Position numbers and translations under genes: made by a program
Source of the DNA: Vibrio sp. HI00D65
GTDB taxonomy: Bacteria; Pseudomonadota; Gammaproteobacteria; Enterobacterales; Vibrionaceae
Length of the DNA: 58,514 nt
Reading direction: 5' to 3'
NCBI RefSeq assembly: GCF_001635455.1
Contig: NZ_LWEH01000054.1
Coordinates: 1 to 58,514 of the forward strand
Notes under the pieces: generated by a model
What the model was told of the DNA's origin: nothing
Database searches by the model: none
Seen by the model: the letters and a program-made list of their open reading frames with translations, nothing else
Part shown: in pieces, positions 47,559 through 58,514 of the stretch
Numbering within the stretch: the stretch's first letter is position 1
Layout: every line of letters starts with the position of its first letter

Positions 47559-47941
47559 GCTATACACTCCAAGTTAATGGACCTCTCTATGGTTCACAGT
47601 CAGCAAGAAATGCTTACCAGTTTGCCGTGGCTCTGCTTCAACAGGGCTACAAACTCCACAGTGTATTCTTTTATCAAGACGGCGTAAGTAACGGCTCTGA
47701 CCTTACTGTGCCAGCTAATGATGAGTTTGATTTGGCTGCGGCTTGGCAGAAATTGGCAAATGAACACAATGTGAGTCTTGAGACCTGTGTTGCGGCGGCA
47801 CTAAGACGTGGCATCATCAGTTCTGAAGAAGCAGAGCAGCATCAACTTAGTGGCTCTAACTTAGCCTCTGGATTTACACAGGCTGGTTTAGGCAGCTTAT
47901 CGGAAGCGCTACTCACGCAAGACAGAGTGGTACAGTTTTGA
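47552..47941 (+). CDS. tusD: Sulfur relay protein TusD
   Basis: TusD takes sulfur from TusA and passes it by TusE to MnmA for 2-thiouridine synthesis in tRNA. The 129-residue protein carries the persulfide cysteine Cys79 in [13 protein letters not shown]. The start is TTG at 47552, with GAAGAGG ahead, giving [16 protein letters not shown]; no ATG is in place. The start overlaps yheO and the stop overlaps tusC. Confidence 0.94.
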   Translation: MLSYTLQVNGPLYGSQSARNAYQFAVALLQQGYKLHSVFFYQDGVSNGSDLTVPANDEFDLAAAWQKLANEHNVSLETCVAAALRRGIISSEEAEQHQLSGSNLASGFTQAGLGSLSEALLTQDRVVQF

Positions 47942-48294
47942 GAAAATTAGCTTTTGTATTTAATAGCTTTCCCCATACTACCGCTGCGGGCAGGGAAGGG
48001 TTAGACGCGTTATTAGCTGCGTCCGCATATAGTGAAGATATCGCCGTGTTTTTTGTTGGTGATGGTGTGACACAACTTCTCAAAGCACAGCAGCCTGAAC
48101 AGACACTATCCCGTGACTACATTTCGGCGTTTAAATTGATGGAGCTCTACGACATCGAACAGGTGTACGTGTGTCAGCGAAGCCTGAGTCAGTTTGGTCT
48201 TTCAGCTGACGACTTGTTGATTGATGTCACCGTTGCTGAAGCTGATGAGTTAGCGCAGACGTTAGCTCAGTGCCAACAGATACTGACTTTCTAG
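47938..48294 (+). CDS. tusC: Sulfur relay protein TusC
   Basis: TusC is part of the TusBCD hexamer. The 118-residue DsrF-like protein begins [23 protein letters not shown] after its start. The start is TTG at 47938, overlapping the tusD stop, so translation is coupled. A short spacing (8 nt) separates it from tusB. Confidence 0.93.
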   Translation: MRKLAFVFNSFPHTTAAGREGLDALLAASAYSEDIAVFFVGDGVTQLLKAQQPEQTLSRDYISAFKLMELYDIEQVYVCQRSLSQFGLSADDLLIDVTVAEADELAQTLAQCQQILTF

Positions 48295-48302
48295 GAATCG
48301 CG

Positions 48303-48578
48303 ATGCTTCATATTGTTAAAACAGCGGATAAACTCAAGCTTGCACTCGTCTACTCTCAACCACAAGATCGGTTCTTGTTAGTTGAAGATGCAGTGTATGT
48401 TTGCCTTCCAAATCATGAGTTATTCACTCAAATCAGTGCAGTCGAGCACATGTCGGTATTAAAACCCGATCTAGAGAGTCGCGGCCTACAACAGTTGGCC
48501 TCTGAAGCCATCCCACAAATAGGCTTTGATGGCTTTGTTGAATTGACGGTTTTAAACGATAAATCAGTCACTTGGTAG
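48303..48578 (+). CDS. tusB: Sulfur relay protein TusB
   Basis: TusB is the DsrH-like subunit of TusBCD. The 91-residue protein begins MLHIVKTADKL. The ATG at 48303 is preceded by TAGGAATCGCG; a longer frame from 48270 overlaps tusC and is less likely. It ends the yheO-tus unit, and the str promoter follows. Confidence 0.93.
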   Translation: MLHIVKTADKLKLALVYSQPQDRFLLVEDAVYVCLPNHELFTQISAVEHMSVLKPDLESRGLQQLASEAIPQIGFDGFVELTVLNDKSVTW

Positions 48579-48650
48579 TTATGTTCTATCCGTTTGGTTA
48601 AAGCTAGACCATCCTGAGCTCTAGACGGCTAAAAAAGATCTGTATATTTC

Positions 48651-48679
48651 TTGACACACATCCCACTGCTGAATAGAAT
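48651..48679 (+). promoter_or_regulatory. Strong sigma-70 promoter of the str operon
   Basis: A perfect TTGACA (48651-48656), a 17-bp spacer and TAGAAT (48674-48679) lie about 80 bp before rpsL. GC-rich-poor context TTTTGCGTCCCT follows, as at growth-rate-regulated promoters. Confidence 0.85.
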
Positions 48680-48757
48680 TTTGCGTCCCTAATTGCGACA
48701 TGTAGTTAGGGGTAGATTTTTCACAAAGCTTACTTTCAAGTAAATTTCAGGAGCTAG

Positions 48758-49135
<378 letters not shown>

Positions 49136-49243
49136 TTGATTCTCTTTTTTTAAAAAGAAATCGTTAAGTAAGGCCAAACACTATTTTATTTATTATTCTG
49201 AAAAGTTTTGGAAAAAACCTGAAGAAGACAACGGAGAATATCC

Positions 49244-49714
49244 ATGCCACGTCGTCGCGTAATAGGTCAGCGTAAGATCCTTCCAGATCCAAAGTTCAAA
49301 TCTGAACTGCTGGCAAAATTCGTTAACATCCTAATGGTTGACGGAAAGAAATCTACTGCAGAAAAAATTGTTTACACTGCACTAGATGCAATGGCTGAGA
49401 AGTCTGGTAAAGACCACTTAGCTGTATTTGAAGAAGCTCTTGAAAATGTTCGCCCAGCGGTAGAAGTTAAATCTCGCCGTGTAGGTGGTTCAACTTACCA
49501 AGTACCTGTAGAAGTTCGTCCGGTTCGCCGTAACGCACTTGCTATGCGTTGGGTAGTTGAAGCTGCGCGTAAGCGTGGTGAAAAATCTATGGCTCAACGC
49601 CTAGCAGCTGAAATGCTAGACGCGTCTGAGAACAAAGGTACTGCGGTTAAGAAACGTGAAGACGTTCACCGCATGGCTGACGCAAACAAAGCGTTCGCAC
49701 ATTACCGTTGGTAA
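49244..49714 (+). CDS. rpsG: 30S ribosomal protein S7
   Basis: S7 starts assembly of the 30S head and represses its own operon in E. coli. The 156-residue length is standard. [17 protein letters not shown] begins the protein. ACGGAGAATATCC precedes the ATG. It is followed by a 142-bp spacer with several hairpins before fusA. Confidence 0.98.
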   Translation: MPRRRVIGQRKILPDPKFKSELLAKFVNILMVDGKKSTAEKIVYTALDAMAEKSGKDHLAVFEEALENVRPAVEVKSRRVGGSTYQVPVEVRPVRRNALAMRWVVEAARKRGEKSMAQRLAAEMLDASENKGTAVKKREDVHRMADANKAFAHYRW

Positions 49715-49723
49715 TACCTTTTT

Positions 49724-49830
49724 AGTGCTGCAAGGTTCCTTGCAGCACTTCTTTAGTTCCTATGCTTATGCTAGGAACTATTGCTATTTCTAGGGCTGGT
49801 AATTTTTATCCTAGGTATAGCAATAGTCCC
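49724..49830 (+). promoter_or_regulatory. Structured rpsG-fusA spacer with alternative hairpins
   Basis: Three stems are seen. AGTGCTGCAAGG pairs with CCTTGCAGCACT (49724-49749), a near-perfect hairpin. TAGTTCC (49754-49760) can pair with GGAACTA (49774-49780). GGAACTATTGCTAT (49774-49787) can instead pair with ATAGCAATAGTCCC (49817-49830), with an inner CTAGG/CCTAG. The last two exclude each other because they share 49774-49780. Confidence 0.6.
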
Positions 49831-49856
49831 TAAGTCTCTAATAAGAGGATTCAACC

Positions 49857-51953
49857 GTGGCTCGTAAAACTCCTATTGAGCAGTACCGTAACATTGGTAT
49901 CGTTGCTCACGTAGATGCAGGTAAAACAACCACAAGTGAACGTATTCTGTTCTATACCGGTCTTTCTCACAAAATCGGCGAAGTTCACGATGGTGCAGCA
50001 ACCATGGACTGGATGGAGCAAGAGCAAGAGCGCGGTATTACGATCACTTCAGCAGCAACCACTACGTTCTGGCGTGGTATGGAAGCGCAATTCCCAGATC
50101 ACCGTATCAACATCATCGACACTCCTGGACACGTTGACTTCACTATCGAAGTAGAACGTTCTCTACGTGTACTTGATGGTGCGGTTGTTGTGTTCTGTGG
50201 TTCCTCTGGTGTTGAGCCTCAATCAGAGACAGTTTGGCGTCAAGCTGATAAGTACCAAGTTCCTCGTATGGTTTTCGTTAACAAAATGGACCGTACTGGC
50301 GCAGACTTCTTACGCGTTATCGAGCAGATCAAGGACCGCCTTGGTGCGACTCCTGTTCCGATTCAACTGAACATTGGCGCTGAAGAAAATTTCCAAGGTG
50401 TTGTCGATCTTATCAAGATGAAGGCAATCAACTGGAACGAAGCTGACCAGGGCATGACTTTTACGTACGAAGACATTCCAGCAGACATGCAAGAAATGGC
50501 TGAAGAATATCGTACAGAACTTGTTGAAGCAGCGGCAGAAGCCTCTGAAGAGCTAATGGATAAGTACCTTGAAGAAGGTGAACTGACAGAAGCTGAAATC
50601 AAACAAGGTCTTCGTACTCGTACCCTTAACAATGAAATCGTACTAGCAACTTGTGGTAGTGCATTTAAAAACAAAGGTGTACAAGCTGTTCTAGATGCAG
50701 TGGTTGATTTCCTTCCTTCTCCAGTTGATGTACCTGCAATTAAAGGTATCGATGAAGATGAGAATGAAGCAGAGCGTCACGCGGACGACAAAGAACCGTT
50801 CTCAGCGCTAGCATTCAAGATCGCAACAGACCCATTCGTTGGTACTCTAACTTTCATTCGTGTTTACTCTGGTGTTGTTGAAAGCGGTAAAACAGCTTAC
50901 AACTCTGTGAAGAAACAACGTGAACGTTTAGGTCGCATTGTACAAATGCACTCAAACAAGCGTGAAGAAGTAAAAGAAGTACGAGCTGGTGACATCGCCG
51001 CTATTATCGGTCTAAAAGATGTGACCACTGGTGAAACTCTGTGTGACCAGAACCATAAGATCGTTCTAGAGCGCATGGAATTCCCAGACCCAGTTATTCA
51101 GATCGTTGTAGAGCCAAGCTCACAAGCCGATCAAGACAAAATGACAATCGCTCTAGCTAAGCTGGCAGCAGAAGACCCATCGTTCCGCGTCGATATGGAT
51201 GACGAAACAGGCCAGACTCTGATTTCTGGTATGGGTGAACTACACTTAGATATCATCGTTGACCGTATGAAGCGTGAATTTAGCGTGAACTGCAACGTTG
51301 GTAACCCGCAAGTGGCTTACCGTGAAACAATTCGTGGTACAGCGAAAGCGGAAGGTAAATTTATCCGTGAACACGGTGGTAAAGGTCAATACGGTCATGT
51401 TTGGCTGAAACTGGAACCATCAGAGCTTGGTGAAGGCTTTGTCTTCGTGGATGAAATTGCCGATGGTACGGTACCTAAAGAGTTTATCACTTCAGTAGCT
51501 AAAGGTGTTGAAGAGCAGATGAACAATGGTGTGCTTGCTGGCTATCCAGTTCTGGATATCAAAGCTACACTATACGACGGTTCTTACCATGAAACAGATT
51601 CAAGTGAGATGGCGTTTACAATCGCTGCCTCTATGGCTTTCAGAACAGGTGCACTTGAAGCGCAACCAGTTCTGCTTGAGCCTATGATGAAAGTTGAAGT
51701 AACTACTCCAGAAGACTGGATGGGTGACGTTGTTGGCGATATTAACCGTCGTCGCGGCATCATCGAAGGTATGGACGAGGGTACAGCTGGCCTGAAGATA
51801 ATTCGTGCACAAGTTCCGTTGTCTGTCATGTTCGGTTACTCAACTGATTTACGTTCTGCGACACAAGGTCGTGCTTCTTACTCTATGGAGTTTAGTGAGT
51901 ACGCTGAAGTGCCTAACAATGTTGCAAAAGCAATCATTGCAGAGCGTGGTTAA
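49857..51953 (+). CDS. fusA: Elongation factor G
   Basis: EF-G is the GTPase of ribosomal translocation. The 698 residues are normal. The G1 motif AHVDAGKTT is at 17-25, followed by DTPGH and NKMD. The start is GTG at 49857 with AAGAGGATTCAACC ahead. tuf follows after 147 bp with its own hairpins. It is the canonical str-operon copy. Confidence 0.98.
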   Translation: MARKTPIEQYRNIGIVAHVDAGKTTTSERILFYTGLSHKIGEVHDGAATMDWMEQEQERGITITSAATTTFWRGMEAQFPDHRINIIDTPGHVDFTIEVERSLRVLDGAVVVFCGSSGVEPQSETVWRQADKYQVPRMVFVNKMDRTGADFLRVIEQIKDRLGATPVPIQLNIGAEENFQGVVDLIKMKAINWNEADQGMTFTYEDIPADMQEMAEEYRTELVEAAAEASEELMDKYLEEGELTEAEIKQGLRTRTLNNEIVLATCGSAFKNKGVQAVLDAVVDFLPSPVDVPAIKGIDEDENEAERHADDKEPFSALAFKIATDPFVGTLTFIRVYSGVVESGKTAYNSVKKQRERLGRIVQMHSNKREEVKEVRAGDIAAIIGLKDVTTGETLCDQNHKIVLERMEFPDPVIQIVVEPSSQADQDKMTIALAKLAAEDPSFRVDMDDETGQTLISGMGELHLDIIVDRMKREFSVNCNVGNPQVAYRETIRGTAKAEGKFIREHGGKGQYGHVWLKLEPSELGEGFVFVDEIADGTVPKEFITSVAKGVEEQMNNGVLAGYPVLDIKATLYDGSYHETDSSEMAFTIAASMAFRTGALEAQPVLLEPMMKVEVTTPEDWMGDVVGDINRRRGIIEGMDEGTAGLKIIRAQVPLSVMFGYSTDLRSATQGRASYSMEFSEYAEVPNNVAKAIIAERG

Positions 51954-52005
51954 ACAATAGGGCTGCATTTTTTCATTTTTTTGAAAGATCTAATGCGTCC
52001 AAATA

Positions 52006-52069
52006 TTGCGCTAACGAGAGTTGGCGCATAAAATAGCAATTTCTGGCGCGTCTCGACCAATAATGGTCG
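52006..52069 (+). other. Hairpins in the tuf leader
   Basis: TGCGCTAAC pairs with GTTGGCGCA over GAGA (about 52006-52028), and CGACCA pairs with TGGTCG over ATAA (52054-52069). They lie between fusA and tuf and may protect or regulate the tuf message. Confidence 0.5.
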
Positions 52070-52100
52070 TGGCGAATCATAACTAGGAAGGAACACGATC

Positions 52101-53285
52101 GTGTCTAAAGAAAAATTTGAACGTACGAAACCGCACGTAAACGTTGGTACTATCGGCCACGTTGACCACGGTAAAACAACTCTAACTGCTGCTATCTGTA
52201 CTACACTTTCTAAAGTGTACGGTGGTGAAGCGAAAGACTTCGCATCTATCGATAACGCTCCAGAAGAGCGTGAGCGCGGTATCACAATCGCAACTTCTCA
52301 CGTTGAGTACGACACTCCAACTCGTCACTACGCACACGTAGACTGTCCAGGACACGCGGATTATGTTAAAAACATGATCACTGGTGCTGCGCAAATGGAC
52401 GGTGGTATCCTAGTTGTTGCTGCGACTGACGGCCCAATGCCTCAAACTCGTGAGCACATCCTACTTGGTCGTCAAGTTGGTATCCCTTACATCATCGTAT
52501 TCATGAACAAATGTGACATGGTTGATGACGAAGAGCTACTTGAGCTAGTAGAAATGGAAGTTCGTGAACTTCTTTCTGAGTACGACTTCCCAGGTGATGA
52601 CCTACCAGTTATCCAAGGTTCTGCACTTGGCGCACTAAACGGCGAGAAGCAGTGGGAAGACAAGATCGTTGAGCTTGCAGAAGCACTAGATTCTTACATC
52701 CCTGAGCCAGAGCGTGCAGTTGACCAACCGTTCCTACTACCAATCGAAGACGTGTTCTCGATCCAAGGTCGTGGTACTGTTGTAACTGGTCGTATCGAGC
52801 GTGGTATCCTACGTGTAGGTGACGAAGTAGAAATCGTTGGTATCAAAGAGACTACTCTTACTACTTGTACTGGTGTTGAAATGTTCCGTAAGCTGCTTGA
52901 CGAAGGTCGTGCAGGTGAGAACGTTGGTGCACTTCTACGTGGTACTAAGCGTGACGAAGTTGAACGTGGCCAAGTATTATCTGCTAAAGGTTCTATCAAC
53001 CCACACACTAAGTTCGAGTCTGAAGTATACGTACTTTCTAAAGACGAAGGCGGCCGTCACACTCCTTTCTTCAAAGGTTACCGTCCACAGTTCTACTTCC
53101 GTACAACTGACGTAACAGGCGACATCACTCTACCAGAAGGCGTAGAAATGGTAATGCCAGGTGACAACGTTCAAATGACTGTTGAGCTAATCGCTCCAAT
53201 CGCAATGGACGAAGGCCTACGTTTCGCTATCCGTGAAGGTGGCCGTACTGTAGGTGCTGGTGTTGTAGCTAAAATCTTCGCTTAA
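52101..53285 (+). CDS. tuf: Elongation factor Tu
   Basis: EF-Tu delivers aminoacyl-tRNA to the ribosome. The 394-residue protein has GHVDHGKT at 19-26, DCPGHADY and NKCD. The start is GTG at 52101, with AGGAAGGAAC ahead. It ends the str operon, with a terminator after it. Vibrio genomes generally have a second copy elsewhere. Confidence 0.98.
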   Translation: MSKEKFERTKPHVNVGTIGHVDHGKTTLTAAICTTLSKVYGGEAKDFASIDNAPEERERGITIATSHVEYDTPTRHYAHVDCPGHADYVKNMITGAAQMDGGILVVAATDGPMPQTREHILLGRQVGIPYIIVFMNKCDMVDDEELLELVEMEVRELLSEYDFPGDDLPVIQGSALGALNGEKQWEDKIVELAEALDSYIPEPERAVDQPFLLPIEDVFSIQGRGTVVTGRIERGILRVGDEVEIVGIKETTLTTCTGVEMFRKLLDEGRAGENVGALLRGTKRDEVERGQVLSAKGSINPHTKFESEVYVLSKDEGGRHTPFFKGYRPQFYFRTTDVTGDITLPEGVEMVMPGDNVQMTVELIAPIAMDEGLRFAIREGGRTVGAGVVAKIFA

Positions 53286-53330
53286 TAGCATTTAGATTTT
53301 TGCACTCTCTTCATTAGAAGAGCACGCATC

Positions 53331-53360
53331 AAAAAAGGGGAGCTTCGGCTTCCCTTTTTT
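53331..53360 (+). terminator. Terminator after tuf
   Basis: A-run and GGGGAGC pair with GCTTCCC and a T-run over TTCG, with one G-U pair. Confidence 0.9.
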
Positions 53361-53542
53361 ATTTTGATTATAAGGGAAATCCCCAGCACGTAATATCTGC
53401 AGTCTATATTCCGATTTAAATACAGTTATTTACTTAGGTGCTTAAGTCACGTACCTAAACTCTCTTCCCTTCAAAGCCCGTTAACCTCTCTTTTCGACAA
53501 AACACTATAACCAATCGATATAAACATATGGTCATTCTGATT

Positions 53543-53561
53543 GGTAATAAGAATGATTCCT
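53543..53561. promoter_or_regulatory. Candidate Fur box before bfd
   Basis: GGTAATAAGAATGATTCCT matches about 12 of 19 positions of the Fur consensus GATAATGATAATCATTATC. It lies 39-57 bp upstream of bfd, which is Fur-regulated in other bacteria. Confidence 0.4.
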
Positions 53562-53599
53562 TTTTGTATTTAACTCAAGTCAAGGGGGTGGGTTTTACT

Positions 53600-53788
53600 A
53601 TGTACGTTTGTTTATGCCATGGGGTCTCGGACAAGAAAATCCGCAAGTTGGTATTAGAAGAGGGTATCACTGACATAAAAGGAATTAAAAATTGTACAGC
53701 ACTTGGCAGTCAATGCGGAAAGTGTGTACGTTCGGCAAAAGAAGTCATTAACGACACCGCCAAAGACCTGTTCAAGCAGGCAAGCTAA
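53600..53788 (+). CDS. bfd: Bacterioferritin-associated ferredoxin Bfd
   Basis: Bfd is a [2Fe-2S] protein that delivers electrons to bacterioferritin to release stored iron. The 62-residue protein has the cluster ligands Cys4, Cys6, Cys39 and Cys42, the C-x-C and C-x2-C pattern of the family. I chose the ATG at 53600 since MYVCLCHGVSD is the normal beginning; an earlier ATG at 53528 would add 24 unrelated residues. AAGGGGGTGGG precedes the start. bfr follows after a terminator-like hairpin. Confidence 0.95.
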   Translation: MYVCLCHGVSDKKIRKLVLEEGITDIKGIKNCTALGSQCGKCVRSAKEVINDTAKDLFKQAS

Positions 53789-53815
53789 TTCTGCTCAAAG
53801 AGCAGTAGCTTTTTT
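53782..53815 (+). terminator. Terminator-like hairpin between bfd and bfr
   Basis: CTGCTC pairs with GAGCAG over AAA, extended by AAGCTA with TAGCTT, and followed by a T run. It overlaps the bfd stop, so bfr may be expressed at a different level. Confidence 0.75.
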
Positions 53816-53869
53816 GACACTTCTTAATTTGGTTCTACAGTTAGAAGAGCCAAAGTGTAGGGCTATGTC

Positions 53870-54352
53870 ATGAAAGGCGATCCAATCATCATTCAACATC
53901 TCAATAAAATTCTTGGTAATGAACTTGTCGCAACAAATCAGTACTTTCTGCATGCGCGCATGTATAAAAACTGGGGCTTACAGCATCTAGCCGACAAGGA
54001 GTATCATGAATCCATCGACGAAATGAAACATGCCGACCATCTGATTGAACGAATCTTGTTTCTCGAAGGGCTACCCAATCTACAAGATTTAGGCAAACTT
54101 AAAATCGGCGAAGATACTCAGGAAATGCTGGAGTGTGACTTATCGTTAGAGATGGAAGCCATTCATGATCTGAAAAACGCCATTGCTTATGCAGAAGATA
54201 TCCATGATTATGTGTCACGAGATCTGTTTCTTGAGATTTTGGAAGATGAAGAAGAACATGTTGATTGGTTAGAAACCCAACTTGGCCTCATCAAAATGAC
54301 GGGTATTCAGAATTACCTACAAGCTCAATATGTCGACGAAGACGAAGGCTAA
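53870..54352 (+). CDS. bfr: Bacterioferritin
   Basis: Bfr is a haem-containing 24-subunit iron store. The 160-residue protein has ferroxidase residues Glu18, Glu51 and His54, and the haem-ligand Met52 in [11 protein letters not shown]. The N-terminal [20 protein letters not shown] is typical. It lies after bfd, as in E. coli, and before the S10 operon. Confidence 0.97.
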   Translation: MKGDPIIIQHLNKILGNELVATNQYFLHARMYKNWGLQHLADKEYHESIDEMKHADHLIERILFLEGLPNLQDLGKLKIGEDTQEMLECDLSLEMEAIHDLKNAIAYAEDIHDYVSRDLFLEILEDEEEHVDWLETQLGLIKMTGIQNYLQAQYVDEDEG

Positions 54353-54497
54353 AATATATCGATAACAGGGGTAGCTTCTCAGGCGCATCTTAGTGGCTAC
54401 CTTGCATTTCTTTTCCAGGCGATAGGGCACTACCAAGAACTAAAAAACCTCAAATTACTCCTCTCAATAGATTCTGCGATTATTTTTCAAACACAGC
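54353..54497. other. Gene-free stretch after bfr
   Basis: GGTAGC (54370-54375) can pair with GCTACC (54396-54401) as a weak hairpin after bfr. Nothing else is recognised before the S10 promoter. Confidence 0.4.
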
Positions 54498-54525
54498 TTG
54501 CAAGTTAAAGTGTGATCTGTATAAT
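54498..54525 (+). promoter_or_regulatory. Promoter of the S10 operon
   Basis: TTGCAA (54498-54503), a 16-bp spacer and a perfect TATAAT (54520-54525) lie about 250 bp before rpsJ, followed by GCCTCGCAC. Confidence 0.75.
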
Positions 54526-54531
54526 GCCTCG

Positions 54532-55088
<557 letters not shown>

Positions 55089-55102
55089 GGGAGATAAGAA
55101 TA

Positions 55103-55732
55103 ATGATTGGTCTAGTCGGACGTAAAGTGGGTATGACCCGCGTATTTACTGAAGAAGGCGTTTCTATCCCAGTAACTGTTGTTGAGGTTGAAGCGAACCG
55201 TATTTCTCAAGTTAAAACTCTAGAGAACGACGGCTACGCTGCAATCCAAGTAACTACTGGTACTAAGAAAGCTAACCGTGTAACTAAACCTGAAGCTGGT
55301 CACTTCGCGAAAGCGGGTGTAGAAGCAGGTCGCGGTCTTTGGGAATTCCGTTTAGAAAACGGCGAAGAGTTTGAAGTTGGCGCTGAGCTAAACGTAGAAC
55401 TTTTCAACGAAATTAAAAAAGTAGACGTTACTGGTACATCTAAAGGTAAAGGCTTCCAAGGCGCTGTTAAGCGTTGGAACTTCTCTACTCAAGATATGAC
55501 TCACGGTAACTCTTTGTCTCACCGTGCACCGGGTTCAATTGGCCAATGTCAAACTCCAGGTCGCGTGTTTAAAGGCAAGAAAATGGCAGGTCACATGGGT
55601 GCTGAGCGTGTAACGACTCAAAACCTAGAGATCGTACGTGTTGACGCTGAGCGCAATCTGCTTCTTATTAAAGGTGCAGTACCAGGCTCAACAGGCGGCA
55701 ACGTGATCGTAAAACCTGCTGTTAAAGCATAA
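55103..55732 (+). CDS. rplC: 50S ribosomal protein L3
   Basis: L3 is an early assembly protein near the peptidyl transferase centre. The 209-residue length is normal; the central loop reads [20 protein letters not shown], including the glutamine methylated by PrmB in E. coli. AGGGAGATAAGAATA precedes the ATG. Confidence 0.98.
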   Translation: MIGLVGRKVGMTRVFTEEGVSIPVTVVEVEANRISQVKTLENDGYAAIQVTTGTKKANRVTKPEAGHFAKAGVEAGRGLWEFRLENGEEFEVGAELNVELFNEIKKVDVTGTSKGKGFQGAVKRWNFSTQDMTHGNSLSHRAPGSIGQCQTPGRVFKGKKMAGHMGAERVTTQNLEIVRVDAERNLLLIKGAVPGSTGGNVIVKPAVKA

Positions 55733-55748
55733 CGTCTAGGAGTAAGTA

Positions 55749-56351
55749 ATGGAATTGATGGTTAAAGGTGCTGATGCACTAACTGTTTCCGAGACTACTT
55801 TCGGACGTGACTTCAACGAAGCTCTTGTACACCAAGTAGTTGTTGCATATGCAGCAGGTGCTCGTCAAGGTACTCGTGCTCAAAAGACTCGTTCTGAAGT
55901 ATCTGGCGGTGGCGCTAAGCCATGGCGTCAAAAAGGTACTGGCCGCGCACGTGCTGGTACAATTCGTAGCCCAATCTGGCGTACAGGTGGTGTTACTTTT
56001 GCTGCGAAACCACAAGATCACAGCCAAAAAGTAAACAAGAAAATGTACCGCGGTGCTATGAAGAGCATTCTTTCTGAGCTTGTTCGTCAAGAGCGTCTAA
56101 TCGTTGTTGATAACTTCTCAGTAGAAGCACCAAAAACAAAAGAACTTGTAGCTAAGCTTAAAGAGCTTGAGCTAAGCGACGTTCTGATTGTTACTGGCGA
56201 AGTAGATGAAAATCTATTCTTAGCTGCTCGTAACCTATACAAAGTTGATGCACGTGACGTTGCTGGTGTTGATCCAGTATCTCTAATTGCATTCGACAAG
56301 GTTCTAATGACTGCTGACGCAGTTAAGCAAGTTGAGGAGATGCTAGCATGA
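55749..56351 (+). CDS. rplD: 50S ribosomal protein L4
   Basis: L4 lines the exit tunnel and is the repressor of the S10 operon in E. coli. The protein is 200 residues. The tunnel loop includes [18 protein letters not shown]. Its stop overlaps the rplW start by 4 nt (ATGA), so the two are coupled. Confidence 0.98.
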   Translation: MELMVKGADALTVSETTFGRDFNEALVHQVVVAYAAGARQGTRAQKTRSEVSGGGAKPWRQKGTGRARAGTIRSPIWRTGGVTFAAKPQDHSQKVNKKMYRGAMKSILSELVRQERLIVVDNFSVEAPKTKELVAKLKELELSDVLIVTGEVDENLFLAARNLYKVDARDVAGVDPVSLIAFDKVLMTADAVKQVEEMLA

Positions 56352-56650
56352 TCACTGAAGAGCGTATCTTAAAAGTTCTACGTGCTCCGCACATCTCTGA
56401 AAAAGCAACTATGGCAGCTGAGAAAGCGAACACTATCGTTTTCAAAGTAGCTAAAGATGCAACTAAGAAAGAGATCAAAGCAGCTGTAGAAAAGCTATTT
56501 GAAGTTGAAGTTAAGTCTGTAAATACTCTTGTTCAAAAGGGTAAGACCAAACGTCAAGGTATGCGTGAAGGCCGTCGTTCAGACGTTAAGAAAGCCTACG
56601 TTACTTTGAAAGAAGGTCAAGATCTTGACTTCGTTGGCGGCGCGGAATAA
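56348..56650 (+). CDS. rplW: 50S ribosomal protein L23
   Basis: L23 lies at the exit of the tunnel and docks trigger factor and SRP. The 100-residue protein begins [20 protein letters not shown]. The ATG overlaps the rplD end. Confidence 0.98.
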   Translation: MITEERILKVLRAPHISEKATMAAEKANTIVFKVAKDATKKEIKAAVEKLFEVEVKSVNTLVQKGKTKRQGMREGRRSDVKKAYVTLKEGQDLDFVGGAE

Positions 56651-56665
56651 CAGGAGTAGTTAAAA

Positions 56666-57490
<825 letters not shown>

Positions 57491-57497
57491 TTTATAA

Positions 57498-57788
<291 letters not shown>

Positions 57789-57798
57789 GGAGTAGATG

Positions 57799-58131
57799 AT
57801 GGAAGCTTTAGCTAAACATAACTTTGCTCGTATTTCTCCACAGAAAGCTCGCTTAGTTGCAGACCAAATTCGCGGTAAGTCGGTAGACCAAGCTCTAGAA
57901 ATTCTAACTTTCAGCAACAAAAAAGCTGCTGTTCTAGTTAAGAAAGTTCTAGAGTCAGCTATCGCTAACGCGGAACATAACGAAGGTGCAGATATCGACG
58001 ATCTAAATGTCGCTAAAATCTTCGTAGATGAGGGCCCTATCATGAAGCGTATTATGCCTCGTGCTAAAGGTCGTGCGGATCGTATCTTGAAGCGTTCAAG
58101 CCACATCACTATTGTTGTAGCAGATCGCTAA
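57799..58131 (+). CDS. rplV: 50S ribosomal protein L22
   Basis: L22 lines the exit tunnel. I chose the second of two adjacent ATG codons (57799), because AAGGAG is then 6 nt away and the protein has the usual 110 residues, [19 protein letters not shown]. The start at 57796 would add one methionine. Confidence 0.96.
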   Translation: MEALAKHNFARISPQKARLVADQIRGKSVDQALEILTFSNKKAAVLVKKVLESAIANAEHNEGADIDDLNVAKIFVDEGPIMKRIMPRAKGRADRILKRSSHITIVVADR

Positions 58132-58146
58132 AGACTAGGAGAGTAA

Positions 58147-58514
<368 letters not shown>

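Overview
The window is a core chromosomal segment of a Vibrio, most likely the larger chromosome. Gene order is close to what I recall for the V. cholerae VC2645 to VC2588 region: argE/argCBGH, lpd, prx-grx, oxyR, mrcA, pilMNOPQ, aroKB, damX, dam, rpe, gph, trpS, xds, pabA, astCAD, DUF1338, crp, prkB, yheU, yheT, yheS, kefGB, slyD, slyX, fkpA, yheO, tusDCB, str operon, bfd-bfr and the S10 operon. The argH-argA fusion, the DUF3624 protein, the GlyGly-CTERM nuclease and the moderately AT-rich codon use also point to Vibrionaceae. The small REP-like palindromes suggest, weakly, a Splendidus-clade species. I saw no tRNA, rRNA, insertion sequence, prophage, CRISPR array or obvious defence island.

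Layout. (1) 1-5572: arginine biosynthesis. The first codons of argE run leftward, facing argC-argB-argG, and a separately terminated argH(A) fusion follows; candidate ARG boxes lie before argC and before argH. (2) 5573-10248: a DUF3624 protein, a RidA-family protein, then a peroxide module (flavin disulfide reductase, peroxiredoxin-glutaredoxin fusion, divergent OxyR). (3) 10341-24669: mrcA divergent from pilMNOPQ (type IV pilus and DNA uptake), then aroK-aroB-damX-dam-rpe-gph-trpS. (4) 25054-33743: an Xds-like extracellular nuclease behind a candidate Pho box, pabA, and the astC-astA-astD arginine catabolism genes followed by a DUF1338 protein. (5) 33919-39721: a leftward block, crp, prkB, yheU, yheT, a TIGR02444 protein and yheS. 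(6) 39893-48578: kefG-kefB, yheV, slyD, an isoaspartyl peptidase, slyX and a WD40 lipoprotein (both leftward), fkpA, then yheO-tusDCB. (7) 48579-58514: rpsL-rpsG-fusA-tuf, bfd-bfr, and the S10 operon from rpsJ into a truncated rpsC.

How it fits together. Most of this is housekeeping. Arginine is handled twice: synthesis at the left end and catabolism around 29-33 kb. The aminotransferase at 28901 could serve both pathways, and a terminator-like hairpin between it and astA would let it be expressed without the rest of ast. The oxyR block is a self-contained peroxide response. The tail of the window is the translation machinery with its usual leaders.

I did not find a wholly new system. The best leads are small: mutually exclusive hairpins between rpsG and fusA, the Cys-rich tail of the disulfide reductase beside Prx-Grx, the Walker A Lys-to-Arg change in DamX, the Pho box before the nuclease, an uncharacterised WD40 lipoprotein, and the astC-astA attenuator candidate.
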